Assembly (NCBI GenBank): GCA_023399595.1
Contig: JAEWOR010000005.1
Location: 1-63,354, forward strand
Reading direction: 5' to 3'
Length of the DNA: 63,354 nucleotides
DNA from: Bacteroidota bacterium
GTDB lineage: Bacteria; Bacteroidota; Bacteroidia; Flavobacteriales; Weeksellaceae
The notes under the pieces are model-generated. The model was not told the origin of the DNA and did not search any database. It saw only the letters and a program-made list of their open reading frames with translations. Below, in pieces: positions 16,946 through 23,994 of the stretch (positions are counted from its first letter, which is position 1; every line of letters starts with the position of its first letter). A program made the position numbers and the translations under genes.

Positions 16946-17518
16946 TTAATGAATTTCTTCTGTTTTTTCTAAAGGTTTAAAGAAGCTGAAAGTAATATTC
17001 CCATACTTTCTAGAGTCGAAAAGTTGAGGATGTTGAATTTTTAATCTTGTTTGATGTTCCAAAACAAAAATTCCGTTTTCTTTTAAATAATTATTGTTCA
17101 ATACCAATGAAATTATTTCTTGGTATTTTTTCTCATCAGTTTCAAATGGAGCATCCGAGAAAATAATATCGTATTGTTTTTTGTTTCTATTTTTTTTCAA
17201 CCATTCATACACATCACTTCTTTGAATATTCAGTTGCAAAGACATTTCTAATTCTGCTGCTGTAGAATGAATGAAACTCGTGTGTTTGGTATTCATTTCT
17301 ACAGAAGTGATGTCTTGAGATCCTCTGGAAGCAAATTCTAATGAAATAGAACCAATTCCCGCAAATAAATCGAGTACAGAACAGAATTCCAAATCGTATT
17401 TATTTTCCAAAATACTGAACAAAGCTTCTTTAGCAAAGTCGGTTGTAGGTCTTACATCAAAATTTTTTGGTGCCGATATTTTTTTAGCTTTCCATTTTCC
17501 GGAGATGATTCTGTACAT
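16946..17518 (-). CDS. rsmD: 16S rRNA (guanine(966)-N(2))-methyltransferase RsmD
   Basis: RsmD methylates G966 of 16S rRNA in the assembled 30S subunit. The 190-residue protein begins with RIISGKWKAKKI, has RPTTDFAKEALFSIL near residue 27 and the SAM-binding VLDLFAGIGSISLEFASRG. The catalytic motif IV reads SDAPFE where most RsmD enzymes have D-P-P-Y/F, a one-residue departure. It lies directly after DUF3822, a gene pair usual in flavobacteria; their 50-base gap contains heptamer repeats. Confidence 0.92.
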   Translation of the reverse strand: MYRIISGKWKAKKISAPKNFDVRPTTDFAKEALFSILENKYDLEFCSVLDLFAGIGSISLEFASRGSQDITSVEMNTKHTSFIHSTAAELEMSLQLNIQRSDVYEWLKKNRNKKQYDIIFSDAPFETDEKKYQEIISLVLNNNYLKENGIFVLEHQTRLKIQHPQLFDSRKYGNITFSFFKPLEKTEEIH

Positions 17519-17523
17519 TTTGT

Positions 17524-17551
17524 AGAAGTTAGTGGTTAGAAATTAGAAAAT
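17524..17551. repeat. Degenerate 7-nt tandem repeat (AGAAGTT/AGTGGTT), four units
   Basis: Heptamers AGAAGTT, AGTGGTT, AGAAATT, AGAAAAT lie in the short gap between DUF3822 and rsmD. The first unit type is the same as that downstream of hemW. Confidence 0.6.
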
Positions 17552-17568
17552 TAATGGTTTCATTAATT

Positions 17569-18285
17569 CTAATTCAAAATAAAATTTTTAGTGGGAATAT
17601 TATCAAAAATAATTTTAATGTTCTTTACAAATTTTTGAAGTTCTGAGATAAAAGTTTCGTTTTCTGTGGTTTCGCCGTACACAAAAAAGCTAGTTTCGTT
17701 AATGCTAAAACCTATTTTACTAAGCGTAAACATTACAAAATACAAGAAATCTACTTCTGAATTTACATCAAGATTGTTGTATAAAATTACTTTTCCTTTT
17801 TCAATAGCGAAAAACTCACATTGATTGTGGTAAAGGTTGATGTGGATTTCTTTTCCGTTTTTAGATGCAATAGAATTTAAAAATTTATCGCCCGAAAAAT
17901 TAAAATAAGAAGGCCAAGAAACCGCTTTTAGTTGATCATAAAATTCTTTTGGAAAAGTATAATAAAATTGAATCTCATATTTCTTGTTCACAGAAAGCAT
18001 TAATTCTTCAGTTTCTTTATCAGTAGGAGCGTTAAAAGCAATTAAATCATGTCCTAATTCATGTTCTTTGAAGGTTTCTGGCATCAAAGTGAAATGATTG
18101 AGAGCAGAAACTACATTAATTTCCTGAAACTTTTTTTGAGTTAAAATTTCATTCAATTTTTCACGGAGTAAATTTTTGGGTGATTCTTCATCTATAAAAA
18201 AAGAATTTTCCTCCAAAACCGTTTTGTTTTTGGAGATTTGATATTGCAAGCCGTCTTTTGTGAAAAGTAAATTGAGTTTTTCCAT
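17569..18285 (-). CDS. DUF3822 family protein
   Basis: The 238-residue protein matches the DUF3822 pattern of Bacteroidota: two actin/ASKHA-like halves without motifs that reveal activity. HINLYHNQCEFFAIEKGK and LYNNLDVNSEVDFLYFVMFT are the most characteristic stretches. It is upstream of and co-directional with rsmD, the usual partner. Function is unknown. Confidence 0.8.
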   Translation of the reverse strand: MEKLNLLFTKDGLQYQISKNKTVLEENSFFIDEESPKNLLREKLNEILTQKKFQEINVVSALNHFTLMPETFKEHELGHDLIAFNAPTDKETEELMLSVNKKYEIQFYYTFPKEFYDQLKAVSWPSYFNFSGDKFLNSIASKNGKEIHINLYHNQCEFFAIEKGKVILYNNLDVNSEVDFLYFVMFTLSKIGFSINETSFFVYGETTENETFISELQKFVKNIKIIFDNIPTKNFILN

Positions 18286-18387
18286 ACATTAATGATGGCA
18301 AATTTACGGAAATTATAAAGAGAGAAAGTAAATTGTGTCTTTAAAAAATAAATTTGTTGTCAATAGCGTTCTAAATAAATTTAGGGC

Positions 18388-18715
18388 TTGCGAGTAAGCT
18401 ACTTTTGTAATCACTCCTACAAAAGTTCTTTCGGGGCTTTCATCCAGTAAATCTTTGTATTTAAAAGTAATGGTAAGTCTTTTTCCTAAAAACTTTTGTG
18501 TATCTTCAAGATTATGGTTTTGAACTTCATCTAAAAACATCATGGTTAAGAATCAATTCAAATTCATAATGTGTTCTAGCACTTTGTTTGAGTTTGAAAT
18601 GCTTGTAATGAGAAATAGACTTCCCTTGAATGATTATGTTTAAATTAATAATCCTATTAATCCCTGAAATATGATTTTCCGACAATCTATCAGCATTGCT
18701 TGACTATTTTTTCAT
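18388..18715 (-). pseudogene. Decayed vgrG (type VI secretion spike protein) N-terminal fragment
   Basis: Reading the minus strand from an ATG at 18715 gives MKK, a TAG stop at codon 4, then a long VgrG-like stretch (RIINLNIIIQGKSISHYKHF and HYEFELILNHD). It breaks at about 18545 by a frameshift and continues in another frame with VQNHNLEDTQKFLGKRLTI and SPERTFVGVITKVAYSQ. Similarity stops after that, about 105 residues into a protein that is normally about 600. This pattern matches the N-terminal part of Bacteroidota T6SS VgrG proteins as I know them. The stop, frameshift and missing C-terminus make it a pseudogene. It lies 227 bases from tRNA-Gln. Confidence 0.82.
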
Positions 18716-18895
18716 CTTGTTTGGTGTTTAATATCAATTGATTAACAGTTAACAGGATGAAAATAACAATCACTTTTGAATTATAATGTAGTAGAATTAC
18801 TACAATTTCAAAAAAATATAATTTTTAATTAAATAGTTCTATATTCTAAAAAAAAATATCTAAACCTTGATTAAGTTGCTAGATACAGTCAAAAT

Positions 18896-18931
18896 AAAAA
18901 AGCAATCGACTGATTTACAGAAGATTGCTTT
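18896..18931 (-). terminator. Terminator of tRNA-Gln
   Basis: On the minus strand AAGCAATC pairs with GATTGCTT across a 15-nt loop, followed by TTTTT, starting 11 bases 3' of the tRNA. Confidence 0.8.
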
Positions 18932-18941
18932 ATTTACAATG

Positions 18942-19012
18942 TAGACCCACAGGGATTCGAACCCCGACAAACGGTACCAAAAACCGGTGTGCTACCGTTA
19001 CACCATGGGTCT
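18942..19012 (-). tRNA. tRNA-Gln (anticodon TTG)
   Basis: The minus strand folds as a cloverleaf. The acceptor AGACCCA pairs with TGGGTCT, the D-arm has GTG..CAC stem and AACGGTA loop, and the anticodon loop TTTTGGT gives anticodon TTG. The T-arm is CGGGG-TTCGAAT-CCCTG and the discriminator is A. CCA is not encoded, as is common in this phylum. It decodes CAA/CAG glutamine codons. Confidence 0.95.
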
Positions 19013-19225
19013 CCGTTTTATTGTGGTGCAAATATACGACGATTTTGTTTATTTGCAAGTGTTTTAAAAGAAAAATTTAAATATTTTTAAGTTTTTTTTA
19101 TTCTTTAGATTTAAGTTATTCAAAATGAGGAAATTAATTTTTAGTTGATTTTTTATTTTTTTGAAAGAATTCTTTAGGAACAAATCCATAATGTTTTTTT
19201 TATACTATTATACTAACTTTGGAGT

Positions 19226-20248
19226 ATGGAAATAGACTTTAAACGAGTAATTCATTTTTCAGAATATAAATCAAGCTCCAAATTTGAAGAAAATGTCTTA
19301 GAATTTATTGAAGAATGGTTTTCTAGTTCGGAAACTGTGCTAGTCCAAACTTCTGGTTCTACAGGAACGCCCAAAATCTTTGAAATTGAAAAATTGAGAA
19401 TGTTGAATTCCGCAAAGAAAACCTGCGATTTTCTGGACTTAAAAGAAGGGAACACAGCATTACTTTGTCTTCCTATAGAATATATTTCCGGGAAAATGAT
19501 GGTGGTGCGTTCTATTTTCAGAAAACTGAAACTTCATATTGTTACGCCCAGCTTGAATCCATTGGAACATATCCACCAGGAAATCGATTTTTGCGCGATG
19601 ACGCCTTTACAGGTGGAGAACTCTTTGGATAAACTGCATTTAATAAAAAAACTCATCATTGGTGGAGCTTCTGTTTCAGAGAATCTTAAATCTCAAATCT
19701 CAAATCTCAAACTACAAAATCAGATTTTCGAAACCTATGGCATGAGCGAAACTCTTTCTCATATTGGTTTACGTCAGATTTCTCCAAATGAAGAAGCGTA
19801 TTTTTCTTTATTCGAAGGAATTCATATTTCCCAAGACGAAAGAGGTTGTTTGAAGATTGATGCGAAAGAATTAAATCCCGAAATGCTACAAACTAATGAT
19901 ATTGTAGAAATTTCTAATGAAAAACAGTTTCGGTTTTTGGGACGTGCGGATAATGTTATTAATTCTGGAGGTGCTAAGATTTTTCCGGAACAATTAGAAA
20001 CTCTGGTAAAAAAAGAAATTCCCAACGAAGTGGTTTTCCTAGGAATTCCAGATGAGGTTTTAGGACAGAAATTAGTTTTGGTTGTTGAAGGAAATGAAAA
20101 CTCTTTTATTCGCCATCAACTATCAACCATCAACTATCAACTAAAGTTTCATAAGCCGAAGGAAATTATTTTTGTTGAAGAAATCCCAAGAACGCCTAAC
20201 GGAAAAGTAAACCGACGAGGATTACTGAATCAAATTATATCAAAATAG
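19226..20248 (+). CDS. menE: AMP-binding enzyme, o-succinylbenzoate--CoA ligase-like (MenE)
   Basis: The 340-residue protein is an acyl-adenylate-forming enzyme of the short form found in flavobacteria, most likely the menaquinone enzyme that activates o-succinylbenzoate to its CoA ester. Motifs are QTSGSTGTPK (phosphate loop), TYGMSETLSHIGLR, GRADNVINSGGAKIFPEQLE and the C-terminal RTPNGKVNRRG with the catalytic lysine. Two heptamer arrays (19684-19718 and 20114-20148) lie inside the coding region and encode SQISNLKLQN and HQLSTINYQL. A TAACTTTG box ends only five bases before the ATG, so the mRNA may be leaderless. No other men gene is nearby. Confidence 0.85.
   Translation: MEIDFKRVIHFSEYKSSSKFEENVLEFIEEWFSSSETVLVQTSGSTGTPKIFEIEKLRMLNSAKKTCDFLDLKEGNTALLCLPIEYISGKMMVVRSIFRKLKLHIVTPSLNPLEHIHQEIDFCAMTPLQVENSLDKLHLIKKLIIGGASVSENLKSQISNLKLQNQIFETYGMSETLSHIGLRQISPNEEAYFSLFEGIHISQDERGCLKIDAKELNPEMLQTNDIVEISNEKQFRFLGRADNVINSGGAKIFPEQLETLVKKEIPNEVVFLGIPDEVLGQKLVLVVEGNENSFIRHQLSTINYQLKFHKPKEIIFVEEIPRTPNGKVNRRGLLNQIISK
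19684..19718. repeat. TCTCAAA heptamer array inside menE
   Basis: Five consecutive 7-nt units (TCTTAAA, three exact TCTCAAA, CTACAAA) occur within the reading frame. They lie between the conserved GGASV and YGMSE segments of the enzyme. Confidence 0.75.
20114..20148. repeat. CATCAAC/TATCAAC heptamer array inside menE
   Basis: CATCAAC and TATCAAC alternate for four units, plus a degenerate fifth, within the C-terminal domain. They encode about 12 residues between the VEGNENS and FHKPKEI segments. Confidence 0.75.
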
Positions 20249-20303
20249 TTTAAGAAGACAAAAGTCTTTTATCTTTTTTCTTGACTCTAAGACTCTATTC
20301 AAA

Positions 20304-20696
20304 ATGAAAAACTTCACCTCAGAAATTATTTACAAAACAGCACGCAGCAGTGGAGCTGGAGGACAGAATGTCAACAAAGTAGAAACTATGGTTTCTGCAA
20401 AATGGCATGTTGCTTCGTCACCGTTTTTTTCTGAGGAAGAGAAATTATTAATCCTCGAGAAACTGAAAAATAAAATCAATGCGGATGGATTTTTACAAAT
20501 GAGCTCTCAAGAATCGCGCTCACAACTCGATAATAAAGAAAATGTCACGCAGAAAATGCTTACTGCAGTAGAAAAAGCATTATTCATTCCTCGCAAAAGG
20601 AAAGCCACAAAACCAACAAAAGGTTCCAAAGAAAAACGCTTGAATCAGAAAAAACAACATTCTGAGAAAAAAGAAAACAGGAAGTTTAGGTTTTAG
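20304..20696 (+). CDS. arfB: Alternative ribosome-rescue aminoacyl-tRNA hydrolase ArfB
   Basis: ArfB releases stalled peptides from non-stop ribosomes by hydrolysing peptidyl-tRNA. The 130-residue protein has the catalytic GGQ within SGAGGQNVNKVET near residue 17. It also has a long basic C-terminal tail (KKRLNQKKQHSEKKENRKF-like) that would enter the empty mRNA channel. Length and tail distinguish it from class I release factors. The stop codon begins a heptamer repeat. Confidence 0.92.
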   Translation: MKNFTSEIIYKTARSSGAGGQNVNKVETMVSAKWHVASSPFFSEEEKLLILEKLKNKINADGFLQMSSQESRSQLDNKENVTQKMLTAVEKALFIPRKRKATKPTKGSKEKRLNQKKQHSEKKENRKFRF

Positions 20697-20736
20697 GTAT
20701 TAGACACTAGATATCAGACACTAGACATCAGAGATC
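20695..20736. repeat. AGACACT/AGATATC heptamer array, six units
   Basis: AGGTATT, AGACACT, AGATATC, AGACACT, AGACATC and AGAGATC run in tandem from the arfB stop codon. The remaining gap to 20837 has no visible gene. Confidence 0.7.
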
Positions 20737-20811
20737 TAACTTTTCCTCAATAAAAGAACGAGTAAATCTGTTATCTGATATCTCTTATCTATTAGTCTCA
20801 AGTCTAATCCT

Positions 20812-20819
20812 TATCTTTG
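20812..20819 (+). promoter_or_regulatory. Bacteroidota -7 promoter box
   Basis: TATCTTTG matches TAnnTTTG and ends 17 bases before the start of the deoxyhypusine-synthase-like gene. Confidence 0.55.
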
Positions 20820-20836
20820 CAAAAATAAATTTCAAA

Positions 20837-21814
20837 ATGAGCAATAGACCAATTTCAGAATTTCTTGAAAAGTACTATTTACACTTTAACGCTGCTGCTT
20901 TGGTAGATGCGTCTAAAGGTTATGTTGCCCACCTAAAAGATGGCGGGAAAATGATGATTACTCTTGCTGGTGCAATGTCTACAGCAGAAATGGGTAAAAT
21001 TTTGGCAGAAATGATTCGTCAGGGAAAAGTAGATATTATCTCTTGTACAGGTGCCAACCTTGAAGAAGATGTAATGAACTTGGTGGCGCATTCACATTAT
21101 AAAAGAGTTCCTAATTATAGAGATTTAACGCCTGAGCAAGAAAGAGAATTGCTAGATCAGCATTATAATAGAGTTACCGATACTTGTATTCCAGAAGAAG
21201 AAGCTTTCAGAAGATTGCAAACGCATTTAGAAGATGTTTGGCATGCGGCGGAAGAAAAAGGAGAAAGATATTTCCCGCACGAATTTTTGTATCAAGTAGT
21301 AAACTCTGGAGTTCTAGAGCAGTATTACGAAATTGATCCTAAAGATTCTTGGATTGTAGCGGCGGCTGAAAAAAACTTGCCTATCGTTTGTCCAGGTTGG
21401 GAAGATTCTACAACAGGAAACATTTTCACCTCTAACGTTATCAAAGGAAACTTAAATGTTCACACCGTAAAATCAGGTATCGAATACATGATTTATTTAA
21501 CGGAATGGTACAGAGCCAATTCAGGTGGAAAAGGCGTTGGTTTCTTCCAAATTGGTGGCGGTATCGCTGGAGATTTCCCCATTTGTGTAGTTCCGATGAT
21601 GTATCAAGATTTAGAGTGGGAAGACGTTCCTTTCTGGTCGTATTTCTGTCAGATTTCCGATTCTACAACGTCTTACGGTTCGTATTCAGGAGCTGTTCCG
21701 AACGAGAAAATCACTTGGGGAAAACTGGATATCGATACACCTAAATACATTGTGGAATCAGATGCAACCATCTGTGCACCATTGATGTTCACTTATATTT
21801 TAGAAAATTCTTAA
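20837..21814 (+). CDS. Deoxyhypusine synthase family protein
   Basis: The 325-residue protein belongs to the deoxyhypusine/homospermidine synthase superfamily, NAD-dependent aminobutyl transferases acting on spermidine. It has GAMSTAEMGKILAEMIRQGK, DIISCTGANLEEDV, HTVKSGIEYM, and near the C-terminus TSYGSYSGAVPNEKITWGK. The Lys in WGK corresponds to the residue that carries the aminobutyl intermediate. Bacteria lack eIF5A, so the acceptor is unlikely to be a hypusine precursor; a small amine or polyamine is the likelier acceptor. It has its own promoter box and terminator, and no polyamine gene is adjacent. Confidence 0.87.
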   Translation: MSNRPISEFLEKYYLHFNAAALVDASKGYVAHLKDGGKMMITLAGAMSTAEMGKILAEMIRQGKVDIISCTGANLEEDVMNLVAHSHYKRVPNYRDLTPEQERELLDQHYNRVTDTCIPEEEAFRRLQTHLEDVWHAAEEKGERYFPHEFLYQVVNSGVLEQYYEIDPKDSWIVAAAEKNLPIVCPGWEDSTTGNIFTSNVIKGNLNVHTVKSGIEYMIYLTEWYRANSGGKGVGFFQIGGGIAGDFPICVVPMMYQDLEWEDVPFWSYFCQISDSTTSYGSYSGAVPNEKITWGKLDIDTPKYIVESDATICAPLMFTYILENS

Positions 21815-21820
21815 ACATTT

Positions 21821-21846
21821 GTCATGCTGAGCTTGTCGAAGCATCT
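21821..21846. repeat. Short interspersed repeat containing GCTTGTCGAAGC
   Basis: GTCATGCTGAGCTTGTCGAA and its continuation form a sequence that recurs widely in bacterial genomes as a small intergenic repeat. It lies seven bases after the deoxyhypusine-synthase-like stop codon. Confidence 0.5.
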
Positions 21847-21865
21847 CATCTTAAAAATACTATTT

Positions 21866-21900
21866 AATGCTCAGCTTAGGTTGGGCATTTTTTGTTTTTT
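21866..21900 (+). terminator. Terminator of the deoxyhypusine-synthase-like gene
   Basis: AATGCTCA pairs with TTGGGCATT (one wobble) across GCTTAGG and is followed by a T-rich run. Confidence 0.7.
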
Positions 21901-22019
21901 GGCGTGTCCCTCGCCGAAGCTTTTCCAACCGCTCGGGTCGGGCTGCTTTGGGCTCCGCTTCGCTTCGGTGCTTCGCACGGCTCCCTTCGGTCGCCCCCGC
22001 CGCATCCCTCACGCAATTT
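21900..22019. repeat. GC-rich island, probable repeat element
   Basis: About 120 bases are strikingly GC-rich against an AT-rich genome. They are full of short CGGGTCGGG-, GCTTCGC- and CTTCGG-type words in both orientations and end in CATCCCTCACGCAA. Reading frames cross it but give low-complexity Ser/Arg/Pro protein. It resembles GC-rich dispersed repeats of Chryseobacterium relatives. Nothing else is visible between 21847 and 22200. Confidence 0.55.
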
Positions 22020-22200
22020 AATCCAACGAGTTAATCAAAACATAGTATTTGTACCCCAACAAAATCTTTTCAAACTTTGTCAGTTTCAAAGGATCTTTCT
22101 TGGAGAGTTTTGGCAAAAATGCCTTATTAAACTTATTCAAAACTCGAAAAAATGACTTCTTCATGGTCAACAGATTTTTAAGACTTCAAAAATAATTAAA

Positions 22201-22256
22201 AACCTCCAACCTCCAACCTCCAACCTCGCATCTCGAACCTCAAATCTCGAATCCCA
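22201..22256. repeat. AACCTCC-type heptamer array, eight units
   Basis: Three exact AACCTCC copies are followed by AACCTCG, CATCTCG, AACCTCA, AATCTCG and AATCCCA, all on a 7-nt period, about 50 bases 5' of queA. Confidence 0.85.
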
Positions 22257-22304
22257 AATTAGTTTTCCATTGTATAAAACCAAAACTTTTAAGACCTTTG
22301 CACG

Positions 22305-23537
22305 ATGCATCCAAAATTCTTAAAAATAGAAGATTATACCTACGATTTACCCAACGAAAAGATTGCCTACAATCCAGTAAATCCAAGAGATAGTTCAAAA
22401 TTATTAGTTTACCAACAAGGAGAAATTTCAGAAAGTACGTACCGGAATTTGGCCGATTTTCTGCCCGAAAATTCGGTGTTGGTTTTCAATGATACCAAAG
22501 TGGTAAAATCCAGAATTTTTTTTCAAAACGAAACGGGTGCAACCATCGAGATTTTTTGTTTAGAACCCCATGGCGAAAATATAGATTACGATTTGCATTT
22601 TCAGCAAACTCAATCTGCGGTTTGGACGTGTCTCATTGGGAAAGTTGCAAAATGGAGACAACCAAAACTTTCAAAAACAATCTCAGTAAACGGTCAAGAA
22701 ATTGTGCTTTCCGTGGAAATGCTTGAAAAATTAGCCGATTCTTATGTGGTAAAATTCACTTGGACTCCCGAAAATATTTCCTTCGGAGAAGTAATGGATG
22801 CCGCAGGGGTAACGCCGCTTCCGCCTTACATCAAAAGAGTAGCGGATAAAACGGATGAAGAAACTTATCAAACCGTTTATTCCGAACATGAAGGTTCTGT
22901 AGCGGCGCCAACGGCGGGGTTGCATTTCACCAATAGCGTTTTAGAAGATTTCAAAAATAAAGGAATTACTTCTTTATTTACCACGCTTCATGTGGGTGCA
23001 GGAACTTTCAAACCTGTAAAAGCAGAGGTGATGGAAGATCATATTATGCATTCGGAATGTTTAAATATTACAGTTGATTTTCTAGAAAGTCTTTTAAAAA
23101 ACATTGAAAACCCAATTATCACTGTTGGAACTACTTCTACAAGAACTTTGGAGAGTATTTACTGGATGGGAAATAAAATCGTGAACAATTCAGAAATTTC
23201 TTTTGATGATTTAAAAATTTCTCAGTGGACCCCTTACGAAACAGAGAAAACCTGTTCTGCCAAAAATGCAGTAAAAGCGCTATTGAATTGGATTCAGAAA
23301 AAAGGAAACACGCATTTATCCATAGAAACGGAGATTATTATTGCGCCAAGTTATCAGTTTAAGCTGGCGAAAGGATTAATCACCAATTTCCATCAGCCAC
23401 AATCTACTTTATTGTTGTTGGTTTCCGCTTTAATTGGAGAAAACTGGCGAAAAGTATACAATTATGCGCTCGAAAATAATTTCAGATTTTTAAGTTATGG
23501 CGATGGAAGTTTGTTGTTGCCTAATAAATTTGACTAA
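22305..23537 (+). CDS. queA: S-adenosylmethionine:tRNA ribosyltransferase-isomerase (QueA-like)
   Basis: QueA transfers and isomerises the ribosyl part of SAM onto preQ1 in tRNA, forming epoxyqueuosine at the wobble position. The 410-residue protein shows the N-terminal DLPNEKIAYNPVNPRDSSKL, NDTKVVKSRI, PLPPYIKR, the YQTVYSEHEGSVAAPTAGLHF signature and FHQPQSTLLLLVSAL. It lies 9 bases upstream of an alkyltransferase-like gene and may be co-transcribed with it. The family is secure. Confidence 0.92.
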   Translation: MHPKFLKIEDYTYDLPNEKIAYNPVNPRDSSKLLVYQQGEISESTYRNLADFLPENSVLVFNDTKVVKSRIFFQNETGATIEIFCLEPHGENIDYDLHFQQTQSAVWTCLIGKVAKWRQPKLSKTISVNGQEIVLSVEMLEKLADSYVVKFTWTPENISFGEVMDAAGVTPLPPYIKRVADKTDEETYQTVYSEHEGSVAAPTAGLHFTNSVLEDFKNKGITSLFTTLHVGAGTFKPVKAEVMEDHIMHSECLNITVDFLESLLKNIENPIITVGTTSTRTLESIYWMGNKIVNNSEISFDDLKISQWTPYETEKTCSAKNAVKALLNWIQKKGNTHLSIETEIIIAPSYQFKLAKGLITNFHQPQSTLLLLVSALIGENWRKVYNYALENNFRFLSYGDGSLLLPNKFD

Positions 23538-23546
23538 CTTTAGTCG

Positions 23547-23858
23547 ATGAATGCGCAATTTAAAGAACAGGTTTTCGAAATCATCAACCTCATTCCAAAG
23601 GGGAGAGTGACGAGTTACGGTGCTATTGCAAAAGCAGTCGGGCTTCCCAATCATTCTCGACACGTTGGAAATGCGTTGAGAAATTACGGTGAAGATTTTC
23701 CTGCTCATCGGGTTTGTGGCGCTTGCGGATACATTACGGCTTCTTGTTTGGAAGAATTTGTAGCTAAACTTAATAAAGAAGGCGTTGAAGTGAAAGGAAC
23801 AAAAATCCAGGATTTTAAATCGGTTTTTTGGGATCCAACAACGGAAATTCAACTTTAA
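23547..23858 (+). CDS. Alkyltransferase-like protein (ATL, MGMT family)
   Basis: The 103-residue protein is the DNA-binding domain of O6-alkylguanine-DNA alkyltransferase. It has the helix-turn-helix region RVTSYGAIAKAVGLPNHSRHVG but PAHR where active enzymes have PCHR, so it lacks the alkyl-accepting cysteine. Known ATL proteins bind O6-alkylguanine, flip the base and hand the lesion to nucleotide excision repair. A second ATL-like gene occurs at 42277. It follows queA closely. Confidence 0.88.
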   Translation: MNAQFKEQVFEIINLIPKGRVTSYGAIAKAVGLPNHSRHVGNALRNYGEDFPAHRVCGACGYITASCLEEFVAKLNKEGVEVKGTKIQDFKSVFWDPTTEIQL

Positions 23859-23966
23859 AATTATTCAATCGATATTGTAATACTTATAGGTTAGTTCTTT
23901 TATTTGGTGAATCTTCGGAAAGCTTTATCCAATCTTCATTCTAAAACAGATTCCTCTTTTTTTATC
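23859..23966. other. Short intergenic stretch without visible gene
   Basis: No open frame or strong hairpin was found between the alkyltransferase-like stop and the promoter box of the DUF2339 gene. Confidence 0.4.
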
Positions 23967-23974
23967 TATATTTG
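23967..23974 (+). promoter_or_regulatory. Bacteroidota -7 promoter box
   Basis: TATATTTG matches TAnnTTTG, 21 bases before the DUF2339 start codon. Confidence 0.55.
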
Positions 23975-23994
23975 TATTATCTAAACACTAATGG

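Noticed and set aside
21824..22155. Two overlapping plus-strand frames in the GC-rich island
   Set aside because: Their translations are low-complexity Ser/Arg/Pro sequence produced by the composition shift, with no domain and no promoter.
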